Shown here piece by piece: positions 36,601 to 49,666 of a stretch of 64,000 nucleotides of DNA; within the stretch, counting starts at the first letter, position 1; each line of letters begins with the position of its first letter. Source of the DNA: Erythrophleum ivorense (taxonomy: Eukaryota > Streptophyta > Magnoliopsida > Fabales > Fabaceae); assembly GCA_026724425.1 (NCBI GenBank), contig JAIUCV010000103.1, forward strand, positions 2,480,001 through 2,544,000, given 5' to 3'. Both the position numbers and the translations under genes were made by a program. The notes under the pieces are model-generated. The model saw only the letters and a program-made list of their open reading frames with translations, ran no database searches and was not told the origin of the DNA.

Positions 36601-38074
36601 TAGCATGAGTGTTATGATTGAGACTAAATATTTTATTGCATTAAATTTTAATATGAAAGATATGGGTGAAGCAAAAGTAATTTTGGGTGTCAACATCATA
36701 AGGAATGAAAATAGTATTTTATTATCTCAAGAACATTATATTGAAAATTTTTTTAAAAAGTTTAGACATTTTGATAATACTTTTTAAAGCATTCCTTATA
36801 ATGTTAGCACTAAATTATAAAATATAAAGGTGATTCGATGGCTCAATCTGAATGTATATAGATTATTAGAAGTCTGTTGCATCTAATGAATTTTACCAAA
36901 CTTGATATAATATATGTTGTATGTAAATTAAGTAGATATACCCACTGCCCAAATAGTGAGCATTGGTTAGCTTTGATAAGACTAGTGAAATATTTGAGAG
37001 GTACCATGAAATATGGTATATTTTATAATAGAATTCCTATTGTATTAGAATGATACAATGATACTAACTGGATCTCATATTCAAATAAGACAAAATCCAC
37101 TAGTGGTTATATATTTACTCTTGGTGGTGGTGTAATAACTTAGAGATTAGCCAAACAAAATATTATAACAAAATTCTCAAGAGATTTTGAATTTATTACT
37201 ATAGAGCTGGCTAGTACTGAAACTGAATGGTTAAAAAACTTCTTAGTAAATATTCCATTAGGTGAAAAGTTAACACCATCAGTGTCTTTACATTGTGACA
37301 GCTAATCAGTAATAGTTACAGCTAAGAATAAGACCTTTAATAGCTAAAGTAGACATATTTGGTTAAGGCATAATATTATAAGATAGCTGTTGAAAGATGA
37401 AGTAATCTCAATTGATTATGTAAGATCAAAAGTAAATCTGGCTGATCATTTAACCAAACCCATAGGGAAGAAACAAATTATTGAAACATCGAGGGGAATT
37501 TAACTCAAGTCAATTTGAAATTAACAGTAATGGTAACCCAAGTTTTGTAATTGGAGATCTCATGAAAAAGATTCATATGGATAAAAACAAGTCATCCATT
37601 AATTTTGCTAGCATTACATTTCTAGTCTCATCCTATGGAATGAAAAAATGCTAGAATGCACGGTTGGTGAGGTTGAGCAAACAAGCTCTTAATGATTTCA
37701 TATTCCATATGGATGGCATATTCATTGCAGATACACTTGATGAAGTCACGTAGATGAATGTGGAGTGGGGCCGCTCCCATGAGATGGTGGCAAAATCTCT
37801 AGAGCATTTATTAAATACTAAGCATGTGCATAGTCATTTAAAAGCACAAAAACGTCATTAATAGTAGAAATTGTAAGGGTATAATCTGACTAGTAAGGCT
37901 TTTAGTACGCGATTAAAAGTTATTGGTTCATAGAAGCAAGTTTCATTGACAACTCTATATACTAAAAATTATTGGTCTAAGGTCTAATTCATAATCCAAA
38001 AGACACTAAATTTGAAATAGTTATACTTATATGTGTAACTCAGATGATAATATTTCTTTTAACACATGGGAGAT
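33606..38074 (+). mobile_element. Internal region of copia element B (gag-pol, inactivated)
   Basis: The element is in Ty1/copia order: gag (33634-34290, ORF with frameshift), CCHC knuckle CFVCGKQGHHTAQC (34447-34488), a protease-like segment (about 34621-34760, with the catalytic DSGA replaced by DFGT), GAG-pre-integrase (DMWYAKLGHIS, about 35010), integrase (CEVCVETKLTKKS to about 35540; HTDFGDL and FIDDFSMY are recognisable), reverse transcriptase (about 36040-36790, with the YVDD-type site as YIDN near 36575) and RNase H (about 37040-37490, SNKTKSTSGYIFTLGG, ending ADHLTKPIGKKQ). More than a dozen stops and frameshifts break every domain. A weak purine tract (acatgggaga) precedes the 3' LTR. 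It cannot encode active proteins. Confidence 0.9.
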
Positions 38075-38766
38075 TGTTGGAGCTTTAGTGTATGTTTATG
38101 TCAAAAGAAGTCTCACATCACTCAAAACAAAGGAAGTCTTAGTGTATATATATTAAAATGAGTTCTTGAGCAAGTAAAAGGGTCAGGGAGAGGAGTAGGC
38201 TCACGCACATAACAACGAGCTAATACAATTGAAACCAGTTGATTTCTCTCCCTTGTGTGCGAGATTAGACACGATGTTGAACACTTTTTACTAGAATTTA
38301 TTTTTCAAAATACAAATTATTTAATTTAAAAATATCCTTCCAGAATATCCTTGAATTTTAACGGTGTTGGATATAAAGCCTTGTCTTTCTAAACATTAGA
38401 GGATTTTATTTTCTTTAATTACATGTTTTTTTATTTTTGATTTCATTCATCAAAAAATCGTCCAACATTTAGAAACAAATTCCTTTAATTCTCCTTAAAA
38501 TTGTCCAATGTTCAACCTGTGATCTCTGCCTATAAAAGGATGTACTTGTTGCAAGTTCAATTTGCACCAAACTTCAGATCTCTCCTCTTCATCTTTTTCT
38601 AAGTTCTTCTATTGTGTTCTTGTTGTTATGTTTCCATATTATTGCAGGAATAATTCATTTAATCCTAGGGAGTTGTCGCATTACTTACCATGTGTGGTGG
38701 AGTAACTCTTAAGAATAGTATTCTCGAACACGACTCGGACCACGATTTCTATTACTACGACTAACA
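38075..38766 (+). mobile_element. 3' LTR of copia element B
   Basis: This LTR of about 692 bp starts TGTTGG, ends CTAACA, and is the partner of 32921-33605. TATAAAA lies at 38531-38537. It is followed by GACGT, the right copy of the target duplication. Confidence 0.9.
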
Positions 38767-38771
38767 GACGT

Positions 38772-41226
38772 AATATGAGTAGGTTAGGTTAGTTTATTTT
38801 TTAAAAAAGAAAGTTAAAAAACTAAATTATATATATGATACATATGTAAATTATATATATGATATATATATATACATTTGTTGGGTTTAAATTAAAATAT
38901 TAAATAATATAAAAAAATTACTAAACCTAATTATATGAGAGTTTGAGTTTAGTGGGTTCGAAATTTTAAAGGAAATAAAAGTATACAGTTAAAACTTAAT
39001 ATTATATATATAATCTTAAGAGAATGAAGAGGGATATCTATTAGCCCCCATTAACACTTGTTTCCACCAATGCTTCAAATTAAAATACAATAAGAAACTA
39101 GAGTTATTTTTTAATTAATTAAAATTAAACTCAATTTTTAATTATAATTTTATTGTTAAATCAAAACTTGTTAGTAAATAATTACTAAAAATGTGAGAGA
39201 AATATTGGTTATCTTGCATGTAAATCTAAATTCATGATCTTATATAAAATGGACAAAATAGCCTTGTTTTATGGAATCTCACTTGAAATAACTAAAATGC
39301 CTTTGCAAAGTGACTTAAATGTGGCTTACATTTTTTTTATCTATGGATATTATAGTTATTTTATCATTTTTAAAAAAAATTGTATTCTTTTTATCTAATC
39401 AAATATAAAATAGAATGACATTTTTTATATCATATTAAATATAATTATAAATTATAGGATTTCATTTTATTAAAATTTAGTCTCATTCTCATTCCCATTT
39501 CATTCTCATTCCCATTTCTATATCCATAAAAATTATTCTCACATAATATAGTAAAAAAAATCATGTATAATTCTATTATTTATAAGTTCAACTAGAGAAA
39601 GAGAGATATTTTTACCATTATTTGTAGTATACACTAAAATAAGTGAAATGGAATAATTTATAAATTATTTTTTCTAATATTACCCTTATAACTAAGAAAA
39701 CAAACTCATTTACAAGAATATGAGTTTAGCAAGCTTTTAGCCATAATTTAAAAAATCAGATTGAACTGGTTGGTTCGACCGGGAACCGATCCCTGATCCG
39801 GTTCGGCTTGCTTATAAAAAATTAATCAAAACAGTCAAAAATTAACTGAATTGGTCAAAATCGGACTAATTGAAAATCAGTTTGAACTAGTTAGTATAAT
39901 TTTTTTTAAATTTTTCTTATATAATACATAGTTTATCTTAAATAAATTTGAAAAATAAAAAATAAAAAATATTAAAAAAAGATGAGCTTGAAATATATAA
40001 AAAATATAAAAAGTACATACTTCGTTATTTTTAGTATTTCTCTTTCATTATATACTATCTCTTGACAACATTTCTTTTAAATATAAAAATGTTTAGCTAA
40101 GATTACTATTTTTTAATAATAAATAGAATCTTAATACAAATTTAAGAATTTCAAAATTTTAATATTAAATACTCTTAACTTTTAATTATAGGTAGTTTTT
40201 GTTCCTCAATTAAAAAATAATTTTTTAAATATTTTAAAATATATTGAATGAGTAATCAAATATTTAATATTTAGTTGTTATATTAAAATTTTAGTATATA
40301 AAATTTTAAATATATATTTAATTATTACTAATTCAACCAATGAATCATAAATCAATACCTCAACTAGTTTAATGATCGATTCGATTTTAAAAATATTACT
40401 TTTTATCGAATTTCCACCAATATTATCACTCTTTATACAAATGAATTATTATCTCATACAAAAAAAAACCCCTACAGTGGAATTAATTATGTGAAACTTG
40501 TATCCTTTTTTTTTAATTGTAATTCCAATTAAAGCAAATTTGCCATTCAAATTAACAACACATTTAAACAAAAATCACCCATTGAATTTTTGTCCATATT
40601 AACTTAAAGCAACCCTGTCAAGTGACAAAATCTGGTTACACGCTTTGCTTAGAAAAAAATTGAATACATGTCAAAGGTAATTATTTAGCAAGTAGATTAT
40701 TATGAGCTTTAATTCTTTAAAAGATAATAAACATAGTTAATCTCTGCATCAAAATCCCTATAGATCAGTGAAGCATATTATGCAGTTCCAAATTTGTTTA
40801 CTAAACTTCATCAACATGGCCATGTTCATGAAAATTAGCAAGCTCATTGTGTATAGAGAATCCCACTAACTCTAAAATGCTAACATTGATGTAACTTTTT
40901 TAGCACCTTGTTTATCTTTGTCATAATCAAACGTAAAAGGGTGACTTAAGGATTAATGAGCAATCCATAGATAAAGAATGATTATTTATCTCTATGCCCT
41001 TTTCATAAGTATTTGTTCATGACTATATATTATCTACCTAAATTCCAATGTTCACATAGTAATTAGTAGTTAAAACTGACCATTCACATATATATTGATA
41101 AGCATAGCCAGTTCAATACCATCAAACATAAAACATCAATCACCTTCAATAAGTAAAAATTTGGAAAAAAAGAAAAGCCATCACCAACCCAATTTTCCAA
41201 ATCTTGACATTCTACTCTATCCTAAT
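38772..41226. other. AT-rich DNA between copia elements B and C, with a possible MITE
   Basis: No gene is recognised. 39755-40395 may be a small non-autonomous element. Its left end has GGTTCGACCGGGAACCGATC and related CGGTT blocks. Its right end (40330-40395: caaccaatgaatcat, ctcaactagtttaatgatcgattcg) reads as a diverged inverted counterpart. The remainder is simple A/T-rich sequence. Confidence 0.4.
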
Positions 41227-41788
41227 TGTTGTTATATAATTTGTATTATAGAGTGGGATTTAAGGTATCATATTAGGTACAAAAGATATTATTTAAATGT
41301 ATATAAGGGTAAACCCATTTTGCATGTTTAAAATAATTAATATATGTATTAATAATTAATTAATATATATATATATATATGTCTATATATATATATATAT
41401 TACAAGATTTGGACTTCTAAATTAGGCGTTAGGCCTCTAAAGGAAATAAAATTTGACATTCTATGGGTATTTCTATTAAATTAGACACTTGTTAATAGGT
41501 AATATATATGTTTGTTAATAAAAAACATATATGTATATTAAAAGACAATCATTGAAAAAGAACATGTACTTTTGTTAATAGAAAATAAACAAACATGACT
41601 ATTGAAAAATGATTGTTCAAAATTTATAAATAACTTTTTTCTAAACTATAAGTTTTTAAGTACTTTTGGTTTTTTTGTTAAGGTTTTATTTTATCGTGAA
41701 AGAGCATTATCTATAAATCTACAATGTACAAGCAATCATTATTTAAAAAAAGTAAATTTTTATGTCTTAAAATGTATTTCTAATTTCC

Positions 41789-41884
<96 letters not shown>

Positions 41885-41909
41885 CATTATTATTATTATT
41901 ATTCTAACA
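41227..41909 (+). mobile_element. 5' LTR of copia element C
   Basis: About 683 bp, paired with 46390-46875. Shared blocks are TAxAGAGTGGGAT, TATAxxGGTAAA, a TA-rich tract, AAAGGAAATAAAATTTGA, ACTATTGAAAxATxATTGTT and a terminal TTA microsatellite followed by TAACA. The left boundary is approximate. I could not find a matching target duplication. Confidence 0.75.
41789..41903. repeat. (TTA)n microsatellite at the end of the 5' LTR of element C
   Basis: About 38 TTA units with two ATC interruptions (near 41849 and 41884). The partner LTR has a homologous tract of about 35 bp at 46836-46870. Confidence 0.95.
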
Positions 41910-44900
41910 ATTTTAAAGAGTAACTGTTATAGAAAATTCGAAAGAGTTCATCAAACTTGACTGACTTGATGGCACTAATTTCACTCATTAGAAAGATAAG
42001 ATGGTATTTCTTATGACTGCCTTAAAGATTTATTACATTTTAGATCCTTTATTGCCTACACTATCAAATCCTATTGAGAATGATTCTAATGAAATCAAAA
42101 TGTGGGGCAAGAAATGTGAAGAAAACGAATTGATGTGTCATGAACATATTCTGAACACACTAACTGATCACTTGTATGATTTATACTTTAACCTAAATAC
42201 TCCAAAGGAAATCTAGGCTACCCTAGAGACTACTTATCGGATTGTTTAATTCAAAATGTCTCATTTGAAACCTAATATATTTTGAATTCAGAATGTCTGA
42301 TTTGAAACCTATTATAGATCAAGTTCATAAATTATATGTTTCAATTTCAAAAACAAAGAAACTTGATGTGAAGATTCCTGATACATTGCAAATTGGTGCA
42401 ATCCTTTCTAAATTACCTACTTCTTATAATGATTATAGAAAAAAAGTATTACATTTTACTAATAAATCAACCTTGAAACAATTCCAAATATATCTTTAGA
42501 TTGAGACTAAAACTTATGCTTGTGATGCATAGTTTTTTTATCTCAAATTCAATGGTTAATTCTATTTGTAAAAACAAATATGGGAAAAGATCTAATAGTA
42601 GGAATAGTAGTCTAAAAGTGAACAAGAAATATCTCAATAAGAAGAAAAAGAATTTACATTGCTTCTACTTTGAAAAACAAGACCATTTGATTCATGGATG
42701 CAAATTTAGAAAGGTAGGAATTAATTTTAAAATTAGAAATTATGAGAAAGCAAATGTAGTTGATTTTTACACTTCAAGTTAGAATGGTCAAAGAATTGAA
42801 TATGACTAGTTTAACAACAGAAAATTTGAATTAGTGGCTGGATTCTAAAGTCACTGTTCATGTCAGCAATAACAAAAATTCCTTCAAGACCTATACATAA
42901 GTGAAGGAACCTGAAAAGGTTCTAATGGGCAACTATATTATAATTGAAGTGCTAGAAAAAAGGTTTATGTAGATCAACTTCACATCTAGATAAAAATTGA
43001 TTTTACTAAATGTGATCTATGTGCCAAAATTTCAAAAGAACTTGGTGTCTATCAGTTTGTTGTCTAAGAAGGGTTTTAAGATTGTAATTGAATATGATCA
43101 TGTAATAGTCTTTAAAAATGGTGTATTTGTAAGAAAAGGATACAATTACAATGACATGTTCAAACTGAGTATTAATGCAATAAATATGGTTTTTGCTAAT
43201 ATTATTGAATTTGATTATGTTTTGTGACATGCTAAATTAGGATATTTGGATTTCGACTCATTAAGATATATGTTAAAAAATTGTTATATTGCTTGTAAAC
43301 ATCAAAATCTACAAAAGTGTGAAATTTGTATATAAGCAAAAATGACAAAAAAGCCTTTTCCTAAAATTAAAAGAAATACAAAATTATTAAATTTAATACA
43401 TTCCTACATATGTGAATTAAATGGAGAATTAACTAAAGGTGGTAGAAGATATTTCATTACTTTTTATTTATGACTATTCTACATTCGCTTTAGTGTATTT
43501 ACTTAAAATCAAAGATAAAAGTTTTTAGAAATTTAAAAAATATAAGTTAATTGTAGAAAATCAACAGAATAAGAAAATAAAGATTTTATATAATGATGGA
43601 AGTAGAGAATATGTTCCTATTGAGTTTGATAAATTCTGTAAAAAGCATAATGTGGCTTTAACATATCACAATATAAGGGATTGACTAAAAGAAAAAAAAT
43701 AAGACTTTAGTTAACATGGTCAATGCTATGTTGTTGAATGCACCTTTACCATGTAGTTTATAGGTTGAAATTCTATTAATTGCATGCCATATAATGAATA
43801 GAGTACCTTTAAAGAGTATAAATGTGATATCTTATGAACTTTGAAAAAATAAAAAGCTAAATCTAAATTATTTTAAAGTGTGGGGGTGTATATCATATTA
43901 TAAAGTTTTTTATTATCATAGAACAAAATTAGGTCTTAGAAGGATTAAAAGTATTTTTGTAGGATATGTTTAAAATTCAAAAACATATAGACTTTTCAAT
44001 TTATATCTAATGTAATTATAGAATCTATACATGTTGAATTCATTAAAGACAAAGTTATATATAGTTTTGATGGTCAATTTTTGTCTGAATAAGATCAAAA
44101 TAATGTTGATGCAATAAGATGTCATATTCTAGTGTTGCTATTGAACAACAAAATAGTGATAGCACCCAATTAAAACTTATAAGTTAGAGAGATTAGGAAA
44201 GAAAAACATCTTGATTCATATTTTATTTCTTCATAATCAATAGTATTTTTAGTTGGAAGAGATAGATCCGACAATTATAATAAGATACCTATCTTATTTA
44301 ACATTGAAAATAATCCAAAAATATTTTAAGAAGCTATATCTTCTGGAAATGCAGCTTTTTGCAAATAGATTATAAATAATGAAATGGATTCAATCATGTC
44401 CAATAATACATGAGCTTTAGTTGATTTAGCTCCTTGTTTAAAACATATAGGTTGTAAATGGGTATTTAGACAAAAGTATAATACAAATGGATCTATTTAA
44501 ACTTTCAAAGCAAGGTTCATAACAAAAAAAAATTCATACAAAAAGAAGATATTGATTATTTTGATATGTATGCACTTATGGTAAGAATAGCATCTATTAG
44601 AGTACTTGTATCTTTAACCTCAATATATAATTTGTATATACATTAAATGGATGTTAAAATAGTTTTTTTAATGAAAACATAAGTGAAGAAACTTATATGC
44701 AACAATCTGAAGACTTTGTTTTCCCAAGAAATTAAAAAAAAAAGTTTGCAAATTAATAGTCTCTTTGTGGTATAAAACAAACACTAAAGTAATGGCATGA
44801 GAAATTTGATAGTGCTATTTTATCAAATGGATTTATTTATAATCATACAGATAAATATATTTACTCTAAATTCACAAAGGAGCATGGTGTTATTATTTAT

Positions 44901-46389
44901 TTATATATTGATGACATGTTGATTTTTGGTATGAATATGATTGGTATCTTTGAAATTGAGAAGTATCTAATTTCAATTTTTAAAATGATAGACTTGAACG
45001 AAGTAGATACAATCTTAGACATAAAAGTGAAAAGAGAAAACAAATGAATAACTTTGATACAATCACATTATATAAGCAAAGTGCTAAAAAATTTCAATCA
45101 TTTAGGACTAAAGGAGTTTAATATTCTTTATGATTCTAGTGTCAAGTTGACTACAAATTATGGGAGAGCAATAGTACAATTAGAGTATGCAAGTGCAATA
45201 GATATGATGATAGATGCAATACATTATATTAGACCTAATATAGTATTTGCTCTTTGTAAACTTTCAAGATTTTATAGTAATCCAAACAATGATGATTAGA
45301 AAGTAATTGTTAGACTGTTTAGATATTTGAAAAGAATATAACACTTAGGAATTCATTACAGTGATTTTCCTGCACTGTTAGAAGGTTATTTAGATGTAAG
45401 TTGGATAACCAGTGTAAATGATAATAATTCCACAACAAGGTGGATATTCACTTTGGGTAGGGTACCATTAGTTGGACTTCTAAAAAGAAAACTTGCATCT
45501 CACATTCTACTATGGAATCTAAACTTGTAGCATTAGCAACTATTGAAAAATAAATAGAATGGCTAAGAAACCTATTATTATATATAAAGTTGTGCCTACA
45601 ACCTATGCCAACTATTTCCATATCTTGTAATAGTAAGGTTACAATGTGTATAACCTACAATAAGGTGTATAATGGGAAATCAAGACATATAAGCTTAAGA
45701 CATGCTTATATCAGAGAGTTAATAACAAACGGCATTATGACATTAGTCTATGTACAATCAAATAAGAATTTCATTGATCCTCTTACTAAAGCATTATCAA
45801 GAGATATAGTATAACAAATTGTGAGGAAATAGGGTTTAAACCCTTAAAAAGGGGCACTAGAATGGAATCCAATTTTGAGTTAGTATACACTTTAACAATA
45901 CAAGCTTAAAATAACAAATTACTATATGTTGATTAAGTATTAGACTTTTTAGTAAAGCTTCATAGTAGAGTATGTTGTGCAAACTGTTACAAGAGGAGTT
46001 CATGGAGTTAAAAGTGTCTAGAGTAACAAAGACATAAAACAATCCCATAGTGCATATGTTACGAGAGGAGGTTGACAAATGTTTTAATAGAGTTGTTAAA
46101 TATTTGAAGTAATAGGGATATGATGATAAGGGGTTGATCTTGTAAATCTTGATAAAACCGTATTAGTACATGGCCATGACAATGCTAAAGCAAAATACCA
46201 AAAATTCTTAACATTTAATAATATTTTGCTTATAATTCTTTTGGTTTTAGCACAAAAAGTCGTAGTTTAAATCTTAGAGTACTAATAACTCTGTCACAAC
46301 TTTAAGAGATTTATGATAATAGAAAGTTCAAATCATTATAAAATATTTTTTGATATGCATGATATTATGAAGCAATATTACAAACTAGT
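41910..46389 (+). mobile_element. Internal region of copia element C (gag-pol, inactivated)
   Basis: UBN2-type gag is at 41960-42500 (DKMVFLMTALKIYYILDP, then LMCHEHILNTLTDHLYDLY, then QIGAILSKLPTSYNDYRKK). A CCHC-like knuckle lies near 42660 (CFYFEKQDHLIHGC; second Cys replaced by Phe). The protease region is about 42830-43220. GAG-pre-integrase and integrase lie at 43230-43700. The reverse transcriptase includes an intact YIDDM site near 44903-44920. RNase H runs 45380-45814 (TSKKKTCISHSTMES, then NKNFIDPLTKAL). Many stops and frameshifts are present. Domain order is Ty1/copia. The gag resembles the family whose polyprotein begins F.GLDGTNF. It is dead but still carries all domains. Confidence 0.88.
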
Positions 46390-46835
46390 GAAAAATTATT
46401 ATATAGTTTGTAATAAAGAGTGGGATATAAAGTTTCACATTAGATAAGAAAGATGTTATTTGGAGGTGTATAAAGGGTAAATTTATTTAGTATGTCCAAA
46501 ATAATACATATACATATATATATATATATATATATAAAGACTTAGACTTGGACTTGCACTTAAGGCATATGACTTTAAAGGAAATAAAATTTGATAGTCT
46601 TAATTTAATTACGATTAAAAGGGAAGAGATATATCTATTAATATAGAATAGACAGATTTATTAATAAAATAAACAAATTTAACTATTGAAAGATAATTGT
46701 TTAGAATCTATAAATAATTTTTTTAAACTAGAAATGCTAAATTCTTTTAGATATTTCTTTAAAAGTTTTGTTATATCTTAAAAGAGTCCTTTAAAGGTAG
46801 TAATTTTTCATATCTCAACATTTATTTATGATTTC

Positions 46836-46870
<35 letters not shown>

Positions 46871-46875
46871 TAACA
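46390..46875 (+). mobile_element. 3' LTR of copia element C
   Basis: About 486 bp, the shorter partner of 41227-41909. It contains an AT repeat near 46504-46536 and a TTA tract at 46836-46870, and ends TAACA. The length difference comes from both microsatellites and several deletions. Confidence 0.75.
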
Positions 46876-49600
46876 ATTATCATTTCAATCATCCTTTTTT
46901 TCTTCAGTTGATCTATTCATTGTTCACAGCAAGTAAAACAAAAAATAAAGAATCACATGAAAGACAAAGGGTAAAAGCCTAGTGTGGCCTGTAATCATGT
47001 CCATTTCCGCAATGAACTATAATAGTAAAATACCGGAAAGAAGATGAAATTAGAAAAGAAAGAAAGAGAATATGAAAAACATAAGAAGGGGTTATAGCTA
47101 ATTTTGTTATTGAAAATATAACTATAATTGTACTTATTAATCTATTTTATTTTTTCTTAAACTTTTTAATTTGAAGAAAATGAAAATTTTGAATTTTAAG
47201 TGACAATAGAAAAATCTTAAATTCCTTCATTTGCTGTTTAATATTATCATTGAAAAGAATTCTCAAACGATAATTTACTCTAAATTAGTCATTCACTATT
47301 TACTAATTGATCCTTACCATGCTCCCAATCATACCCTGAAGAAAGCGAAATTTATTTCATCATGTTATAAATTTCTCAAAAAGCGTGACTTGCCGTCACT
47401 TCCAAATTAAATCACCAGTTCATGAAACTGGTGATTTCCTTCAATTACTGAATTAGATGCGTGGCTCGTATTGCAAGATGAATTAAAATTAGGAGAAAAA
47501 AAGTTAAATCTTTCTTCAAATTTGGATTATTTATAATTTTTTAAGATTAAAAAAATTATGTTCTTTTTACATTTTAAAACTTACAATTTTTCGATTATTT
47601 TTTTAATAAATTTATCTTATGCCACAATAGATTTCATATAATTAAATCAATGAGCTCTTATTTATTTTTAATGTTAACATTCCATTATAAAAAAGTCATA
47701 TGAAGTTTAAGATAATATCATTAAAAAAATAGAAAAAAAATGCCCTATTATTTGGAGTGTAAAAGTTCAAGGATATTATTTTTATTTTTAAAAATGTGAA
47801 AAATTATTTATAAGTGACTCAATTTTTTTTAATATATTTGTTTTTTGTGTAGATGTCCTCATAAAGCACATGGTGGGATTGGTCAAGATTATTTGAAAGT
47901 GAAAAGCTGATAGAGAAATGATAACTTGTATTAAGATATCTAGAAATAGTAATAAAATGGCTATATAGAATAAATATTATAATTCTTAAGTCCAGTGGAG
48001 TTCACATAGAATTTTCAAGGTGTGCCAACTTGTATATTAAATGAGTTAATTTGTTTATTCCACCTATTTTAAACAAAAATAAAAACTTAAACTTAACTTA
48101 CCAAGTGAGTTAAATGGGCCTACACACTTAATCCACCAAAAGGAAACACCCCCCCACACACAAAATAACATTCATAGCAATAATAAGTATTTTTTATAAT
48201 TTAAACAAGCATTTTAAATAATTAAATCCAAACTTTAAATATTCAAATAATTTCTTGAAACTTCAACACTTAAAGAAAAATAATTGCTTAACTAGCTCAA
48301 TTTTCATCAAACAACTAAAACAAAGTAAAATTTATAATAAAATTCCCCAAATTATCAAGAGCATTTAAATATTGTATTAAAGGGTCAATTCTTGTAACCA
48401 AAGTTGAAATATCCTCTTAATTCTTAAAATTAGTGAAGTAAAAAAAAGGATAAAGTTATATAAATTGGTCCACTTAACATATGGGTTAAGTGAATAATTA
48501 AGTGGATGGGGCTAACATGATTCCAAAAATTATAAGGGTTAACAAAATTTAAATCCAACCAGCAAAAATGTTAGGTTAAATGAGTTGGTCTAGCAAATTC
48601 AATCAATTTTGATGGTTCTAAATCTAAGTTAGTTACTCCCAAGTTAGTAAAGATGTGTATATCATTGATGATTGGGTTTTCTTTTTATGATTGTAAGGTT
48701 TCTATTTATAAATTTTAAGACAATGAATTGATAAACACGGTTAAGTCAAATTGTTTAATAGAGTTATAAAAACAACTTTTGTTTAGATAAGTTGCTATGT
48801 TGGAGTTATTTTATTTAAAATAACTTGAGCAACTTACTATGCCAATTTTTTGAATAAAACTTAATGAATAATAGCCCTTCAATGTTTTAGGTTATCTAGC
48901 ATTAAGTTAAATTAAATTAAGTTAATTCAAACTTTTATAGCGGGATAATACTCATAACAATACTTTTCTTTTAGTTTTATTACAAATTATTCAAAATAAT
49001 GTGGTTTTCCATGTTGAAAACAAAATATGAATTTATTGATATGTTTAATGAAAAAAAATCTAGTCTAGTCTAACAAAAAATTTGGAATTTTCAATTTGCC
49101 ACCCTAGTTTTTTTTATTATTTACTACACGAAATTATGATTTAATTTATCCTTTTTCTTTTAAACCAACTCTGTAAAAATCAAGTTGCAATCACGTTAAA
49201 ATTATAAATGTTAAAGTGGTACAATTTTTTTTAATAATATTGAATTAATAATATATTAATTTTGTAAGATAATTTTTTTATGATTTTATTAATATATTAG
49301 GGATTGGATTTTTTTATTTTTGTAAGAAACTAATATTGTTAATATTTCTTTTTAAATATAAATGATTGATCCAAGATTCATATTTAAAAATTAAGTGGAT
49401 TCATTAGTTAAGCAGTGAGTTACGCTTTAAATTTTTCTAAAATTACAAAAAATTTCAATTTAAATGGTGAAAGTAAGGATGGGTTCACTGGAGAAGAGGA
49501 GCAAGTTATCCCGGCCCAGCGTAAATCCATTATTAGATAAAGTAAACCATGCGCCAAGCAAAACCATTTTCCGCGTTCCCGAGACGCAATTGAAGGAGGG
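46876..49600. other. AT-rich intergenic DNA left of the APC15-like gene
   Basis: No exon, RNA gene or clear transposon is recognised on either strand. The last 150 bp or so should include the promoter and 5' leader of the gene starting at 49667. Confidence 0.55.
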
Positions 49601-49666
49601 GGTTCAGTGGGAGAGAAGCAGTTCGGTGGTGGCGAAAAATCGAGGGAGAGGAGTTCTCAACAGAAA

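Noticed and set aside
41602..41907. Open frame of 101 codons ending in a very long leucine run
   Set aside because: The leucines are a translation of the TTA microsatellite in the copia LTR; this is not a gene.
41222..46880. Target duplication for copia element C
   Set aside because: The bases next to the proposed LTR ends (ctaat and attat) do not match convincingly in AT-rich DNA.
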